Shown here piece by piece: positions 18,628 to 27,661 of a DNA stretch of 64,000 nucleotides. How positions within the stretch are numbered: position 1 is the stretch's first letter; the number at the start of each line of letters is the position of its first letter. A program made the translations under genes and the position numbers. The notes under the pieces are model-generated. The model saw nothing but the letters and a program-made list of their open reading frames with translations, was not told the origin of the DNA and ran no database searches. The stretch comes from an uncultured Cytophagales bacterium. Lineage in GTDB: Bacteria > Bacteroidota > Bacteroidia > Cytophagales > Cyclobacteriaceae. The stretch lies in assembly GCA_913057175.1 (NCBI GenBank), contig CAJXNP010000002.1:1-64000 (forward strand). The letters run 5' to 3'.

Positions 18628-19830
18628 ATGGAAGTAATTAGAAAAGTAATCGATAAGTATAAGCCAAATTTTACCAAGGGTGGGAAACTCGAGCGATTCT
18701 ACTATATATTTGAAGCGTTCGAAACATTCCTTTATGCGCCTGATATTACAGCTCCAAACAAAGGGGCACAAATCAGGGACGCTATTGATATGAAACGAAT
18801 GATGAATACCGTCATCGTTTCCATGCTACCCTGCTTGTTATTTGGCATTTATAATGTTGGCTATCAGCATTTCCTGGCAATAGGGCAGGAAGCTACTATT
18901 GGAGAAATTGTTGGTATTGGTTTGTTGAAGGTTTTGCCGATCGTTGTGGTCTCGTATGCAACCGGTTTAGGCATTGAATTTACATTCTGTACCATTAGAA
19001 GACATCCTGTTAATGAAGGATTCCTGGTAACAGGTATGTTGATCCCTCTGGTCGTGCCTCCCACAATTCCACTTTGGCAGGTTGCTCTGGCAACAGCTTT
19101 TGCAGTGATCATTGGAAAAGAGGTATTTGGAGGAACGGGCATGAATATTTTGAACGTAGCATTAACAGCCCGGGCATTCCTGTATTTTGCTTACCCACAG
19201 CAAATTTCCGGAGATGTATGGACCTATCTGGGAGATAAAACGCCCGTTGATGGATTTTCCGGAGCTACGCCACTTGCGGTTGCATATGAAGCTTCTTCAA
19301 ACAATACTGGAGCCGTAATAGACGCTTTGAATCAGACCAACACCGTATTGTCAGCAGATTTTTACAGCTTTACCAATATGTTCATGGGTTTTATTCCCGG
19401 ATCTATTGGTGAAACTTCAACTTTGATGGTTATTCTTGGAGCTCTACTTCTTATTATGACAGGAGTAGGAAGCTGGAAGGTGATCGTCAGCGTATTCCTT
19501 GGAGCTTTGGCTATGGGTTTTGGATTCAATGCCATCGGAGCCAATGCATATATGCAGCTACCCGCCTACTACCATTTAGTAATTGGAGGGCTGGCATTTG
19601 GAGCTGTGTTTATGGCTTCTGACCCGGTAACAGCCGCACAAACAGAAAGAGGAAAATGGATATATGGGTTCCTTATTGGAGTTCTCACCGTCATCATACG
19701 GGTATTTAACCCGGCTTATCCGGAGGGGATTATGCTAGCGATTCTTCTTATGAATGTGTTTGCTCCCCTTATTGATTTCTATGTAGTTAAAGGCAACAAA
19801 AAAAGAAGATTGAAACGTGCAACAGTCTAA
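18628..19830 (+). CDS. nqrB: Na+-translocating NADH:quinone reductase subunit B
   Basis: Integral membrane subunit that carries covalent FMN and riboflavin and forms part of the Na+ path. Residues 1-55 are the cytoplasmic N-terminal arm, followed by about nine to ten membrane helices. The flavinylation motif is SGATPLA at 211-217, with the FMN-accepting threonine at 214. GKEVFGGTGMNILNVAL (163-179) is a conserved inner segment. The gene ends in a run of basic residues and overlaps nqrC by 14 bases, indicating coupled translation. Confidence 0.95.
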   Translation: MEVIRKVIDKYKPNFTKGGKLERFYYIFEAFETFLYAPDITAPNKGAQIRDAIDMKRMMNTVIVSMLPCLLFGIYNVGYQHFLAIGQEATIGEIVGIGLLKVLPIVVVSYATGLGIEFTFCTIRRHPVNEGFLVTGMLIPLVVPPTIPLWQVALATAFAVIIGKEVFGGTGMNILNVALTARAFLYFAYPQQISGDVWTYLGDKTPVDGFSGATPLAVAYEASSNNTGAVIDALNQTNTVLSADFYSFTNMFMGFIPGSIGETSTLMVILGALLLIMTGVGSWKVIVSVFLGALAMGFGFNAIGANAYMQLPAYYHLVIGGLAFGAVFMASDPVTAAQTERGKWIYGFLIGVLTVIIRVFNPAYPEGIMLAILLMNVFAPLIDFYVVKGNKKRRLKRATV

Positions 19831-20578
19831 TACTTATATCATCGTATTTACAGCAATCCTTACCATTATATTGGGCGGATTGTTGTCACTTGCCAACCAG
19901 GGTTTGAAGCCCATGCAGGACAAGTCCATTGAAATTGATACGAAAAAGCAAATACTCGGAGCAGTTGTGGATGTCAGTGAAATGTCAAACCAGCAAATTC
20001 TGGACTACTACAATGGAACGATCAAATCGATTGTCGTAGACTACAATGGGGAATTGATCGAAACCGATGAAAAAGGGAGCCCTATCGTAGCAGAAGAAGT
20101 TAACATTCCCAAAAATTTCAAACAACAACCTGAAGATCGTCAGTATCCTGTGTTCATTTATCACGCAGAAGGAAATGATGACGCAGTAGAGGCTTACATT
20201 TTACCTATGTATGGTACAGGACTTTGGGGGCCTATTTGGGGTTATGTGGCTTTGGAAACTGACCTGAATACCATAAAAGGTGCCGTATTTGATCATGAGA
20301 CTGAAACTCCTGGATTAGGTGCGAGAATTACGGAAAAGGAAGTCCAGCAAAGATTTGAAAACAAACAGATTTATGATGAAAATGGAAATCTGGAATCTGT
20401 TTACATGCTAAAAGGTGAAAGCAATCCTGAGTCTGCCCTGGATGAACATCATATTAATGGGATGTCAGGCGCTACTATAACAGGAAAAGGCCTATCCGAT
20501 ATGTTGAAAAGTTACTTCAGCTATTATCAGGGATACATAGAAAAAGTGAAATCCGAAAAAAGTGTAGCATCACTATAA
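19817..20578 (+). CDS. nqrC: Na+-translocating NADH:quinone reductase subunit C
   Basis: Subunit with one N-terminal membrane helix (about 7-26) and a periplasmic FMN-binding domain. The flavinylation motif is GMSGATITGKG (215-225), with the FMN-accepting threonine at 220. ETPGLGARI (163-171) is the conserved loop near the flavin. The start codon is GTG, lying inside the last codons of nqrB. Length 253 is normal. Confidence 0.93.
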   Translation: MQQSNTYIIVFTAILTIILGGLLSLANQGLKPMQDKSIEIDTKKQILGAVVDVSEMSNQQILDYYNGTIKSIVVDYNGELIETDEKGSPIVAEEVNIPKNFKQQPEDRQYPVFIYHAEGNDDAVEAYILPMYGTGLWGPIWGYVALETDLNTIKGAVFDHETETPGLGARITEKEVQQRFENKQIYDENGNLESVYMLKGESNPESALDEHHINGMSGATITGKGLSDMLKSYFSYYQGYIEKVKSEKSVASL

Positions 20579-20605
20579 ATTATTGAACTTTTAAATTAAG
20601 ATATA

Positions 20606-21277
20606 ATGAGTGAAGAAACTGCAGAAAAAACATTAGTTAAGGAGAAGAAAGCAGAAGAACTCCTCTCCAGGAGGCGAAAGAAGATCATTGCCGATCCCCT
20701 GAATGATGATAACCCCATTACCGTTCAGGTGCTAGGTATTTGTTCCGCTCTGGCAGTAACAACTCAGATGAAACCAACACTGACCATGGCTGTGGCCGTG
20801 ATCTTTGTTATGGTATTTTCTAACCTGCTTATTTCATTGATCAGAAACTTAATACCAACCAGGGTAAGGATTATTGTTCAATTAGCTGTAGTCGCTACTT
20901 TGGTAACTCTTGTTTCGGAGGTTTTGAAAGCGTATTCATTTGATATGTATAAGCAGTTAAGCGTCTTCGTAGGTTTGATCATTACCAACTGCATCGTGAT
21001 GGGACGTTTGGAAGCCTATGCATTGGGCAACAAACCCTATGATTCCATTTTGGATGGTCTTGGAAATGGTCTGGGTTACTCATGGATTATCCTTGCCATT
21101 GCATTCTTCAGGGAATTACTGGGAGCAGGAAAATTATTTGGATTTCCAGTTTTCGAAGCCATGGGTATTCAAAGTTTCCCAACCAATGGTTTAATGGTGA
21201 CGCCAGTCGGTGCATTCATTATTCTTGGATTAATAATTTGGGTCCAAAGGGCTAAAACCGGTTACGTAGAACACTAA
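20606..21277 (+). CDS. nqrD: Na+-translocating NADH:quinone reductase subunit D
   Basis: Six-helix membrane subunit of the NqrD/RnfE family, paired with NqrE in an inverted arrangement around a shared iron centre. Conserved VQVLGICSALAVTTQMKPT near residues 38-56 and GLIITNCIVMGRLEAYA near 122-138 each contribute a cysteine. The N-terminal ~30 residues are a charged extension longer than in Vibrio. It is in the nqr operon, 27 bases after nqrC and 11 before nqrE. Confidence 0.94.
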   Translation: MSEETAEKTLVKEKKAEELLSRRRKKIIADPLNDDNPITVQVLGICSALAVTTQMKPTLTMAVAVIFVMVFSNLLISLIRNLIPTRVRIIVQLAVVATLVTLVSEVLKAYSFDMYKQLSVFVGLIITNCIVMGRLEAYALGNKPYDSILDGLGNGLGYSWIILAIAFFRELLGAGKLFGFPVFEAMGIQSFPTNGLMVTPVGAFIILGLIIWVQRAKTGYVEH

Positions 21278-21288
21278 AAACATAGATT

Positions 21289-21900
21289 ATGGAATTAGTT
21301 AATTTAGGTATAAAAGCGATCTTTATTGAAAATATGATTTTTGCTTACTTTCTGGGAATGTGTTCATTCCTGGCAGTTTCTAAAAAAGTAAGCACAGCGC
21401 TAGGCCTGGGAATGGCCGTAATCTTTGTTTTGATTATCACTGTACCTGCCAACTGGTTTTTGCAGGAGTTTATCCTAAGTGAAGGGGCGCTGGCATTTAT
21501 TCACCCAAGTTTTGCCACAGTTGACCTGACGTTTTTGCGTTTTATTATGTTCATAGCAGTTATCGCAGCAATCGTGCAACTGGTTGAGATGATTATTGAA
21601 AAATTTTCTCCTGCACTTTATGGCTCACTCGGTATATTTCTTCCACTTATTGCCGTAAACTGTGCTATTTTGGGTTCTTCCCTGTTCATGGCACAAAGGG
21701 AATACACCATTTCAGAATCAGTTGTTTTTAGTCTTGGATCCGGTATTGGCTGGTTGCTGGCAATCGTTGCACTGGCAGCAATCAGGGAAAAGCTCAAGTA
21801 TAGTCATGTTCCCGATGGATTAAAAGGTTTAGGTATCACTATGCTCCTGACAGGATTGATGGGTGTGGCCTTCATGTCATTCATGGGCATTTCGTTGTAA
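21289..21900 (+). CDS. nqrE: Na+-translocating NADH:quinone reductase subunit E
   Basis: Six-helix membrane subunit of the NqrE/RnfA family and partner of Nqr[20 protein letters not shown] (about 16-34) and [16 protein letters not shown] (about 119-134) carry the two conserved cysteines of the membrane iron site. Length 203 is typical. It is the last nqr gene here. A strong terminator follows after 28 bases, where nqrF would normally be found. Confidence 0.94.
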   Translation: MELVNLGIKAIFIENMIFAYFLGMCSFLAVSKKVSTALGLGMAVIFVLIITVPANWFLQEFILSEGALAFIHPSFATVDLTFLRFIMFIAVIAAIVQLVEMIIEKFSPALYGSLGIFLPLIAVNCAILGSSLFMAQREYTISESVVFSLGSGIGWLLAIVALAAIREKLKYSHVPDGLKGLGITMLLTGLMGVAFMSFMGISL

Positions 21901-21928
21901 GAGATAATATTCTAGTTAAGATAAAGCA

Positions 21929-21957
21929 AAAGCCTCTCAGAAATGGGAGGCTTTTTT
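21929..21957 (+). terminator. Rho-independent terminator after nqrE
   Basis: Arms AAAGCCTC (21929-21936) and GAGGCTTT (21947-21954), extended by a C-G pair and a wobble, close a short AGAAAT loop and are followed by seven T residues. It closes the nqr operon without nqrF. Confidence 0.88.
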
Positions 21958-21976
21958 TATATTCAAGTTTTAACTA

Positions 21977-23581
21977 ATGAAGCTAAAGCGAATCATACTT
22001 ATTTTTTCGGTCACAATCTTGGTGGCTTATCTTTTATGGCCACTTGGATCGGACACATTTTCCATTCATTTTGATGAGGCAAAAATTAAGAAGAAAAATG
22101 CCTGGCTAAATGGATTCATAGATCCCAACAAAAAAGATAGTTTACCCAATATCCTTTGCATCGTGGTGGATGATCTGGGAATGGCCGACCTTTCCCTGTA
22201 TGGATTAGGAGATATTCAAACTCCAAACATTGACAAAATTGGAAAGGAAGGTATCACTTTTACAAATGCATTCACCACCTCCCCGGTATGCAGTCCGGCC
22301 AGAGCTGCCCTCCTCACAGGCCGATACCCTCAACGTTTTGGTTTTCAATTCCAAATGCACGATCGATACCTGAAGAACAGGCTGGAATACCTGGGGTTCA
22401 AATATTTTATCGACAGCGAACCATGGGAACCAAAATGGATGGATGAAGTTCCTGAAAAAAATGATATTGAGCGGCAGGGAATTCCCCCATCAGAAATTTT
22501 ATTACCTGAAATTCTCAAAACAAGTGGATATCAAACAGGACTGATAGGAAAATGGCACCTGGGATCAAGTGAAACCCAGATACCGTGCAAACTTGGATTC
22601 GACTATCAGTATGGCTTTTATGCCTCCCATTCTCTCTACATTGAGGAGAACTCAAAGGGATATGTTGGCCAAAAAATTGAAGAAGACTTTACGGATCAAT
22701 ATATCTGGAGTGGACAAAGAAACGGACCGCACGCCATTTACAGGAATTGTGAAATGGTAGAAGAAAAAAGCTACCTGACAGATGCGTTTACAAGGGAAGC
22801 ACTCCATTTCATTGAAAACAGAAAAGACAATCCTTTTTTTCTCTTATTGTCTTACAATGCGCCCCATACCCCGTTGCAGGCTCCCGAAGAATACGTTGAT
22901 CAGTTTTCGCATATTAAAGATCCAATAAAAAGAGTCTACTATGCAATGATCAAAAACCTCGATGACAACATTGGTAAGGTAATGGAATACCTCTCAGAAA
23001 GTGGACTGGATGAGAATACTGTTATCTTTTTTATCAGTGACAATGGTGGAGCCGAATATACATTGACAACAGAAAACGGGCCTTACAAAGGTGGGAAAAT
23101 TACAGATTTCGAAGGAGGGATCAGAATACCATTTGCAATGAGATGGAATGGTCATTTTCCAGATGAACAAATTTTTGAGGATCAGGTGTCCATCATGGAT
23201 ATTTTTCATACTTCCGTCGCCCTTGCAAAAGGAAAACTTCCGGCGGATATTAAATTTGATGGGGTAAACCTTATGAAATTTATTGATGGACCTAACGATA
23301 CTCCTCATCAAAATTTAATCTGGCAACGAGGCGCTAGTAAAGCAATTCGAACAGAAAAGTGGAAACTGCTTTGGAATGAAGAAAAGAGAGACACATTGCT
23401 GTTCGATTTAGTTAGTTCCGAATTTGAAAATGAGAATGTATTGATAGAAAATCCGGGAATTGCATTGGAGTTGATAGACCGGCACAAAGCCATCTCTTCG
23501 GGATTCTCCAAACCCATTTGGCCTTCAATGATTTATTACAAATTCCCATTTGAAGGTAAGGAAGTCTATTTCGATCAGTAG
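21977..23581 (+). CDS. Secreted or membrane-anchored sulfatase (arylsulfatase type)
   Basis: Sulfatase of the alkaline-phosphatase superfamily, expected to remove sulfate esters from polysaccharides or other organosulfates outside the cytoplasm. An N-terminal hydrophobic segment (about 5-23) acts as a signal or anchor. The metal-binding DD pair is at 65-66 (IVVDDLGMADLS). The formylglycine motif is CSPAR at 105-109 in the fuller CSPARAALLTGR context; Cys105 must be oxidised by a maturase not present here. FISDNGG supplies further metal and sulfate ligands. Length 534 is normal. Its last 7 bases overlap the convergent MscS gene. Confidence 0.9.
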   Translation: MKLKRIILIFSVTILVAYLLWPLGSDTFSIHFDEAKIKKKNAWLNGFIDPNKKDSLPNILCIVVDDLGMADLSLYGLGDIQTPNIDKIGKEGITFTNAFTTSPVCSPARAALLTGRYPQRFGFQFQMHDRYLKNRLEYLGFKYFIDSEPWEPKWMDEVPEKNDIERQGIPPSEILLPEILKTSGYQTGLIGKWHLGSSETQIPCKLGFDYQYGFYASHSLYIEENSKGYVGQKIEEDFTDQYIWSGQRNGPHAIYRNCEMVEEKSYLTDAFTREALHFIENRKDNPFFLLLSYNAPHTPLQAPEEYVDQFSHIKDPIKRVYYAMIKNLDDNIGKVMEYLSESGLDENTVIFFISDNGGAEYTLTTENGPYKGGKITDFEGGIRIPFAMRWNGHFPDEQIFEDQVSIMDIFHTSVALAKGKLPADIKFDGVNLMKFIDGPNDTPHQNLIWQRGASKAIRTEKWKLLWNEEKRDTLLFDLVSSEFENENVLIENPGIALELIDRHKAISSGFSKPIWPSMIYYKFPFEGKEVYFDQ

Positions 23582-24483
23582 CTTTCCTTCGTTGCAGAAA
23601 GAAAATTCTGATGACTTTCGATGTATTTTACAAGATTTCGCATGACCGTTTTTCTGATTTCCTTTTCGATTTTCAGGTCGTGTTTCTTAATAATATATTG
23701 GAAGCTAAATTCTGCCAGATCTTTTTTGATTTCAATGGTTCTCAGGAAATAAGAATTAGGCTGAATGAACCCCTGATAGGATTTTAGATTTGATTTGATA
23801 AACTCTTCCAATTTCTCAACATCATTTATCTTCTCAACGTCCATTTCAAAATAAATATTGATTTTGTTGATATCCCTTTTGGAATAATTGACCACCTCGT
23901 GTGAAAAGACAAATGAATTGGGGTAGAATACCAGGTCACCATTCTCATCAAGAATATGAATGTTGACAAAAGTTATGTCCATGACGGTACCACGATGATC
24001 TCCTATTTTAATAAAATCCCCAAGCGATATCTGGTCGGTAAACATGATGATCATGCCATTGATCATATTGGAAATATAATCCTTGGATAAAATAGCGATA
24101 GCAGCCGCAATGATCGAAAGGGAGGTAAAAACTGCTTTATAATCAATATCGAAAAAAAGAAATACCGCAGCTCCGAATATCATGATATTGAAAATTGACG
24201 TGATGCGGGTAAGACCAAAAAGGAAATTGTCTTTACCAAAATCCGACTTTTTAATCCTCAGGACATAAATGTGGGAGAGAATAAACCGGGCAAAGTTGAT
24301 CAGCAGGTTAGAACCCAGGTAAAACAACACCGCAGTGATGTAGTGCTCCTTTATCTCCAGCTTTTCATAATATTCCCAGCGATAGTAATAGCTCCACAAC
24401 AAGATGGTGAAAAGTATGAGCTTAATAACGAAGGATGTACGCCCTCTCTGATGCCTCCAACCGATATAATCAAGTATATTCAT
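23575..24483 (-). CDS. Small-conductance mechanosensitive channel, MscS family
   Basis: Inner-membrane channel that opens on osmotic downshock. There are about four N-terminal hydrophobic segments (about 17-36, 48-70, 90-110 and 118-148); the last is the pore-lining helix, leading into DYISNMINGMIIMFTDQISLGDFIKIGDHRG, the typical MscS beta-domain entry. The VMDITFVNIHILDENG and VFYPNSFVF strands follow, then an alpha/beta C-terminal domain. Length 302 is in the range of short MscS proteins. The gene converges on the sulfatase with a 7-base overlap of the stop ends. Confidence 0.9.
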   Translation of the reverse strand: MNILDYIGWRHQRGRTSFVIKLILFTILLWSYYYRWEYYEKLEIKEHYITAVLFYLGSNLLINFARFILSHIYVLRIKKSDFGKDNFLFGLTRITSIFNIMIFGAAVFLFFDIDYKAVFTSLSIIAAAIAILSKDYISNMINGMIIMFTDQISLGDFIKIGDHRGTVMDITFVNIHILDENGDLVFYPNSFVFSHEVVNYSKRDINKINIYFEMDVEKINDVEKLEEFIKSNLKSYQGFIQPNSYFLRTIEIKKDLAEFSFQYIIKKHDLKIEKEIRKTVMRNLVKYIESHQNFLSATKESY

Positions 24484-24562
24484 TAGTCAATTAACAAGGA
24501 TGCAAATTTGAATAAAAATCAGGATTAACAGATACCTGGTAGATATTTTTTATCTGATAAAA

Positions 24563-24593
24563 TATAAGGTGAAAGAATTACTTTCACCTTATA
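24563..24593 (-). terminator. Hairpin terminator after the small outer-membrane barrel gene
   Basis: A perfect 13-bp stem (TATAAGGTGAAAG and its complement) with a five-base loop lies 24 bases past the stop codon of the minus-strand barrel gene. The U-run on that strand is short (TTTT), so termination strength is uncertain. Confidence 0.6.
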
Positions 24594-24616
24594 GAATTGT
24601 TCAACCTTAATTATCA

Positions 24617-25132
24617 CTAAAAATGGTATACAAACCTGAACTCCCAAAATGCATTTCGGAGGGTAGAATAACCTGCAACGGTTTCAAATGAGAACTTTTT
24701 CTTAATGATATTATCAAATCTCAAACCAAGGCCTACCCTACCCTCATTTGCATTGACAGGGTTCCAGGGTGTTAAATTCTCCGTTCTCTCCCATCCAAAT
24801 GAATGGTAGTACGCACCTTCAACGAATGGTGCTACCTTGTTTCCATTCAGGTAATACCTGGCAAAAATCCCGGGCCTAAAATCCTTGTACAAAGTTCCAT
24901 TGAATCCAAAATTTACTTCCGGTCCAACCGCAAACCTTTCGAACAGGAAATAACCATACCTGGCTCCCACATTCCCAATAAAACCATAATGACCGGCATA
25001 GGAAGAATTCAGTGATAAGCCAGCCAGTTGCCTTCCCTTTTGCAAGTCATCACCAGCCTGTGCCAGACACGTTCCGCTGACCAATATGAATAGGCAATAA
25101 GTTAAAACTGATTGTTTCGTAATTGTTTTCAT
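24617..25132 (-). CDS. Small outer-membrane beta-barrel protein
   Basis: A 171-residue exported protein. Residues 1-26 form a signal peptide ending in GTCLAQA. The mature part has alternating polar and aromatic strands (GHYGFIGNVGARYGYFLFE, KFSFETVAGYST) and ends in a terminal aromatic FRFVYHF, the outer-membrane insertion signature. This suggests an eight-stranded barrel of the OmpA/PorT-like opacity type. Ligand and role are unknown. It is transcribed away from the regulator gene at 25295 and could be one of its targets, but only position supports this. Confidence 0.75.
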   Translation of the reverse strand: MKTITKQSVLTYCLFILVSGTCLAQAGDDLQKGRQLAGLSLNSSYAGHYGFIGNVGARYGYFLFERFAVGPEVNFGFNGTLYKDFRPGIFARYYLNGNKVAPFVEGAYYHSFGWERTENLTPWNPVNANEGRVGLGLRFDNIIKKKFSFETVAGYSTLRNAFWEFRFVYHF

Positions 25133-25294
25133 AGTTTATTTTTTGAGACAAGATATACTTGATACAGATCGACCGGTGTTAAAATTTGTTAAGGATTGTT
25201 AAAAGATATTAAATGGAAATGACGGGCATTTAGTCTGTGAAATAAATACTGAATTTTTGTATATTATATTCTAAATCCCTATACCTCAAAAAGA

Positions 25295-27166
25295 ATGGAA
25301 CCTATCGAGGAACCTTCAATGGATCAGGCTCTTCTCAATAAGATAAAGGAAACTGTACTGGAAAACCTGGATAATGAACAGTTCAGTGTAGAGGAATTGT
25401 CCAAAAATGTGGGAGTAAGCCGATCTCAACTACACAGAAAACTTAAACTTTTAAAGGGAAAGTCAGTAAGTCAATTCATTCGGGATATCCGGCTGGAAGA
25501 GGCAATGAAATTACTTCAGAAAGAAGTAGCAACTTCTTCCGAAATTGCTTACCGGGTTGGCTTTAGCAGCACCTCCTATTTTAACACTTGTTTTCAGTCA
25601 AAATATGGATTCCCTCCCGGTGAAGTAAAAAAGTTGAAAAAGGAAGAAGTTCAAAGGAACAATGCCATTGAGCCAGCAAAATCCAAAAGACCAACAATCC
25701 AAAAAACAGTTATGTTGGCTATTTTAGGTCTTGCAATAATAATTCCTGTACTACTATTCTTCTTTATATCACTTTCAAACAAAACAAATGAACGGCCAAC
25801 CTCCGTTGCTATCCTTCCACTGGATAATTTAACAGGAGATGCTGACCTAGAATATATGGCAATGGGAATGCAAGATGCTCTTATAGGAGAATTGGGCAAG
25901 ATTGGCAGGTTACGGGTTATTTCAAAAACATCTACATTGCGCTACCGAGATCAGAAATTTTTTATGAAAGATATTGCCAGAGAACTTAATGTTGATGTCC
26001 TGGTTGAAGGTTCCATATTTGCATCCGGTGATAGTTTGCGATTGCAATTACAATTAATAGATCCATTCCCGGAAGAAAACCATCTGTGGGCCCAGGAATA
26101 CTACCAGGATATCCGACAGGTATTGGCCATGCAAAACACCGTGATCCGTGACATTGCCCGGAAAATAGAGATCAATTTATCTCCGGAGGAAGAAGCCAGG
26201 TTAGCCGGTACCCGCACTGTGAACCCCGACACGTATAAAAATTACCTGCGGGGGATGTACCACCTGAATAAAGGTACTACCGAAGATTTTGAGAAAGGAA
26301 TGTACTACCTCAACCTTGCCATTGAATCAGATCCGGCCGACCCGTTTGCATATGCGGGACTCGCCTTAGGGTATGCCATCACGGGGCATGGCCCCCTCCA
26401 GCAAGAAGAGGCAATGAAACGGGCAAAAGCGGCCGCACAAAAGGCCGTGTCGCTGGATGAAAATATGGACAATGCGTATACGGCATTGGCCATGATGAAT
26501 CTGTATCAGTTTTGGGATTGGGATAGTGCCCGCACTTTTTTTGAACATGCACTGAAGATCAATCCCAACAATGAGATGACCCATTCGCATTATGCCTGGC
26601 TCCATCATGTGCTGGACAACGGGGAAGAAGCTATCCGGGAAGCTCGATTGGCTGCAGAGATAGATCCCCTTTCACCTACCTTTGCTAATAATGTAGGCTG
26701 GATACATATGCGGTTAAAGGATTATGACCAGGCTATCGCAGAAGCTAAAAAATCTTTGAAACTGGATCCTGATTTTCCGTATGGACATTTTGTAATAGGT
26801 TATTCCTACTTATTTCAGGGCAAGTACGAAGAAGCTATTCGGGAGCACCAGCAACTCCCGCAGAATGATGATTTTTTCAAAGCTACCCTCAGCATCACCT
26901 ATGCCTATGCCGGCCAGTCTGAGAAGGCAACTGCCTTGCTGGATGCCTTGGAAAGTAAAAGCAAAGAAACCTGGGTACACCCTCTGATATTGGCCCGTTT
27001 GCATGCTGCCCTGGGAAATAAAGAAGAAGCTTTGCGCTACCTGGAGGAAGCTTCCGACAAAAAATACTATCCACTGCCCTGGATGAAGTATGTACAACTC
27101 TTTGAACCGCTGAAGAATGAGCCTCGGTTTCAGACAATCTTTAAAAAATGGAATGTGCCTTCCTGA
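25295..27166 (+). CDS. Membrane-anchored AraC-type regulator with FlgO/TolB-like and TPR domains, paralog 1
   Basis: Predicted one-component transmembrane regulator. Residues 30-115 form an AraC-type DNA-binding domain with two helix-turn-helices (VEELSKNVGVSRSQLHRKL; SSEIAYRVGFSSTSYFN). A basic linker leads to one membrane helix (about 138-161). The periplasmic side has a TolB/FlgO-like domain (about 169-290, TSVAILPLDNLTGDADLEYM) and then TPR-like helical repeats to about 615. This is the CadC/ToxR topology with an AraC reader instead of a winged helix. Paralogs lie at 30624, 35601 and 39498 with nearly identical recognition helices. The next gene downstream is a TonB-receptor-like barrel and the divergent gene is a small barrel. 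Ligand unknown. Confidence 0.85.
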   Translation: MEPIEEPSMDQALLNKIKETVLENLDNEQFSVEELSKNVGVSRSQLHRKLKLLKGKSVSQFIRDIRLEEAMKLLQKEVATSSEIAYRVGFSSTSYFNTCFQSKYGFPPGEVKKLKKEEVQRNNAIEPAKSKRPTIQKTVMLAILGLAIIIPVLLFFFISLSNKTNERPTSVAILPLDNLTGDADLEYMAMGMQDALIGELGKIGRLRVISKTSTLRYRDQKFFMKDIARELNVDVLVEGSIFASGDSLRLQLQLIDPFPEENHLWAQEYYQDIRQVLAMQNTVIRDIARKIEINLSPEEEARLAGTRTVNPDTYKNYLRGMYHLNKGTTEDFEKGMYYLNLAIESDPADPFAYAGLALGYAITGHGPLQQEEAMKRAKAAAQKAVSLDENMDNAYTALAMMNLYQFWDWDSARTFFEHALKINPNNEMTHSHYAWLHHVLDNGEEAIREARLAAEIDPLSPTFANNVGWIHMRLKDYDQAIAEAKKSLKLDPDFPYGHFVIGYSYLFQGKYEEAIREHQQLPQNDDFFKATLSITYAYAGQSEKATALLDALESKSKETWVHPLILARLHAALGNKEEALRYLEEASDKKYYPLPWMKYVQLFEPLKNEPRFQTIFKKWNVPS

Positions 27167-27661
27167 CATTGAATTCTTTCGTTGAGTCCTGCCAAAATGA
27201 TTTTCTCTCTTAACATTTAATACGTTCTGTTCTGGGGAATCCGGAAAACGAATAGTTTGATGTTAAGAATGAACACATATTAAGGATTTAAAAACTACCT
27301 CTTTGATCTTCAATTAGTTTCTAATACTTAGTAAAAGAAAAATAGTCTATAAATGATTGATATAGAAACCCTTAGATTAGAAATTCTTCCATTGCAAAAT
27401 TTGGATTTCAGTACGCTCTACACAATATCTACAGGCTTCCTAATTCGCAGAATAGCTCTTAAAGAATTTTGAAATGAAAAAGTTAGTTCTACTGTTTTTT
27501 ATGTAAAGCGAAGAATTGTACTTTGAATTAACATCCAAAAATAGTAAATTATATTGTAGGGAATTGCTTTCTATTACTTAGTAATTCATTGGTAATGAAA
27601 TAGTTGTTGTTCTATACACGCTAATCTGACAATTTTCGCCAGATAAGAAAGAAACCCTGAA
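27167..27661. other. Intergenic region between regulator 1 and the TonB-receptor-like gene
   Basis: These 495 AT-rich bases have no convincing gene. A short frame at about 27474-27506 reads like a truncated signal peptide (MKKLVLLFFM then stop) and may be a remnant. No tRNA, clear terminator or recognised repeat is visible. Confidence 0.4.

Noticed and set aside
27474-27506. Short frame reading MKKLVLLFFM then stop
   Set aside because: Looks like a truncated signal peptide, but ten codons without conservation evidence are not enough to call a gene or pseudogene.
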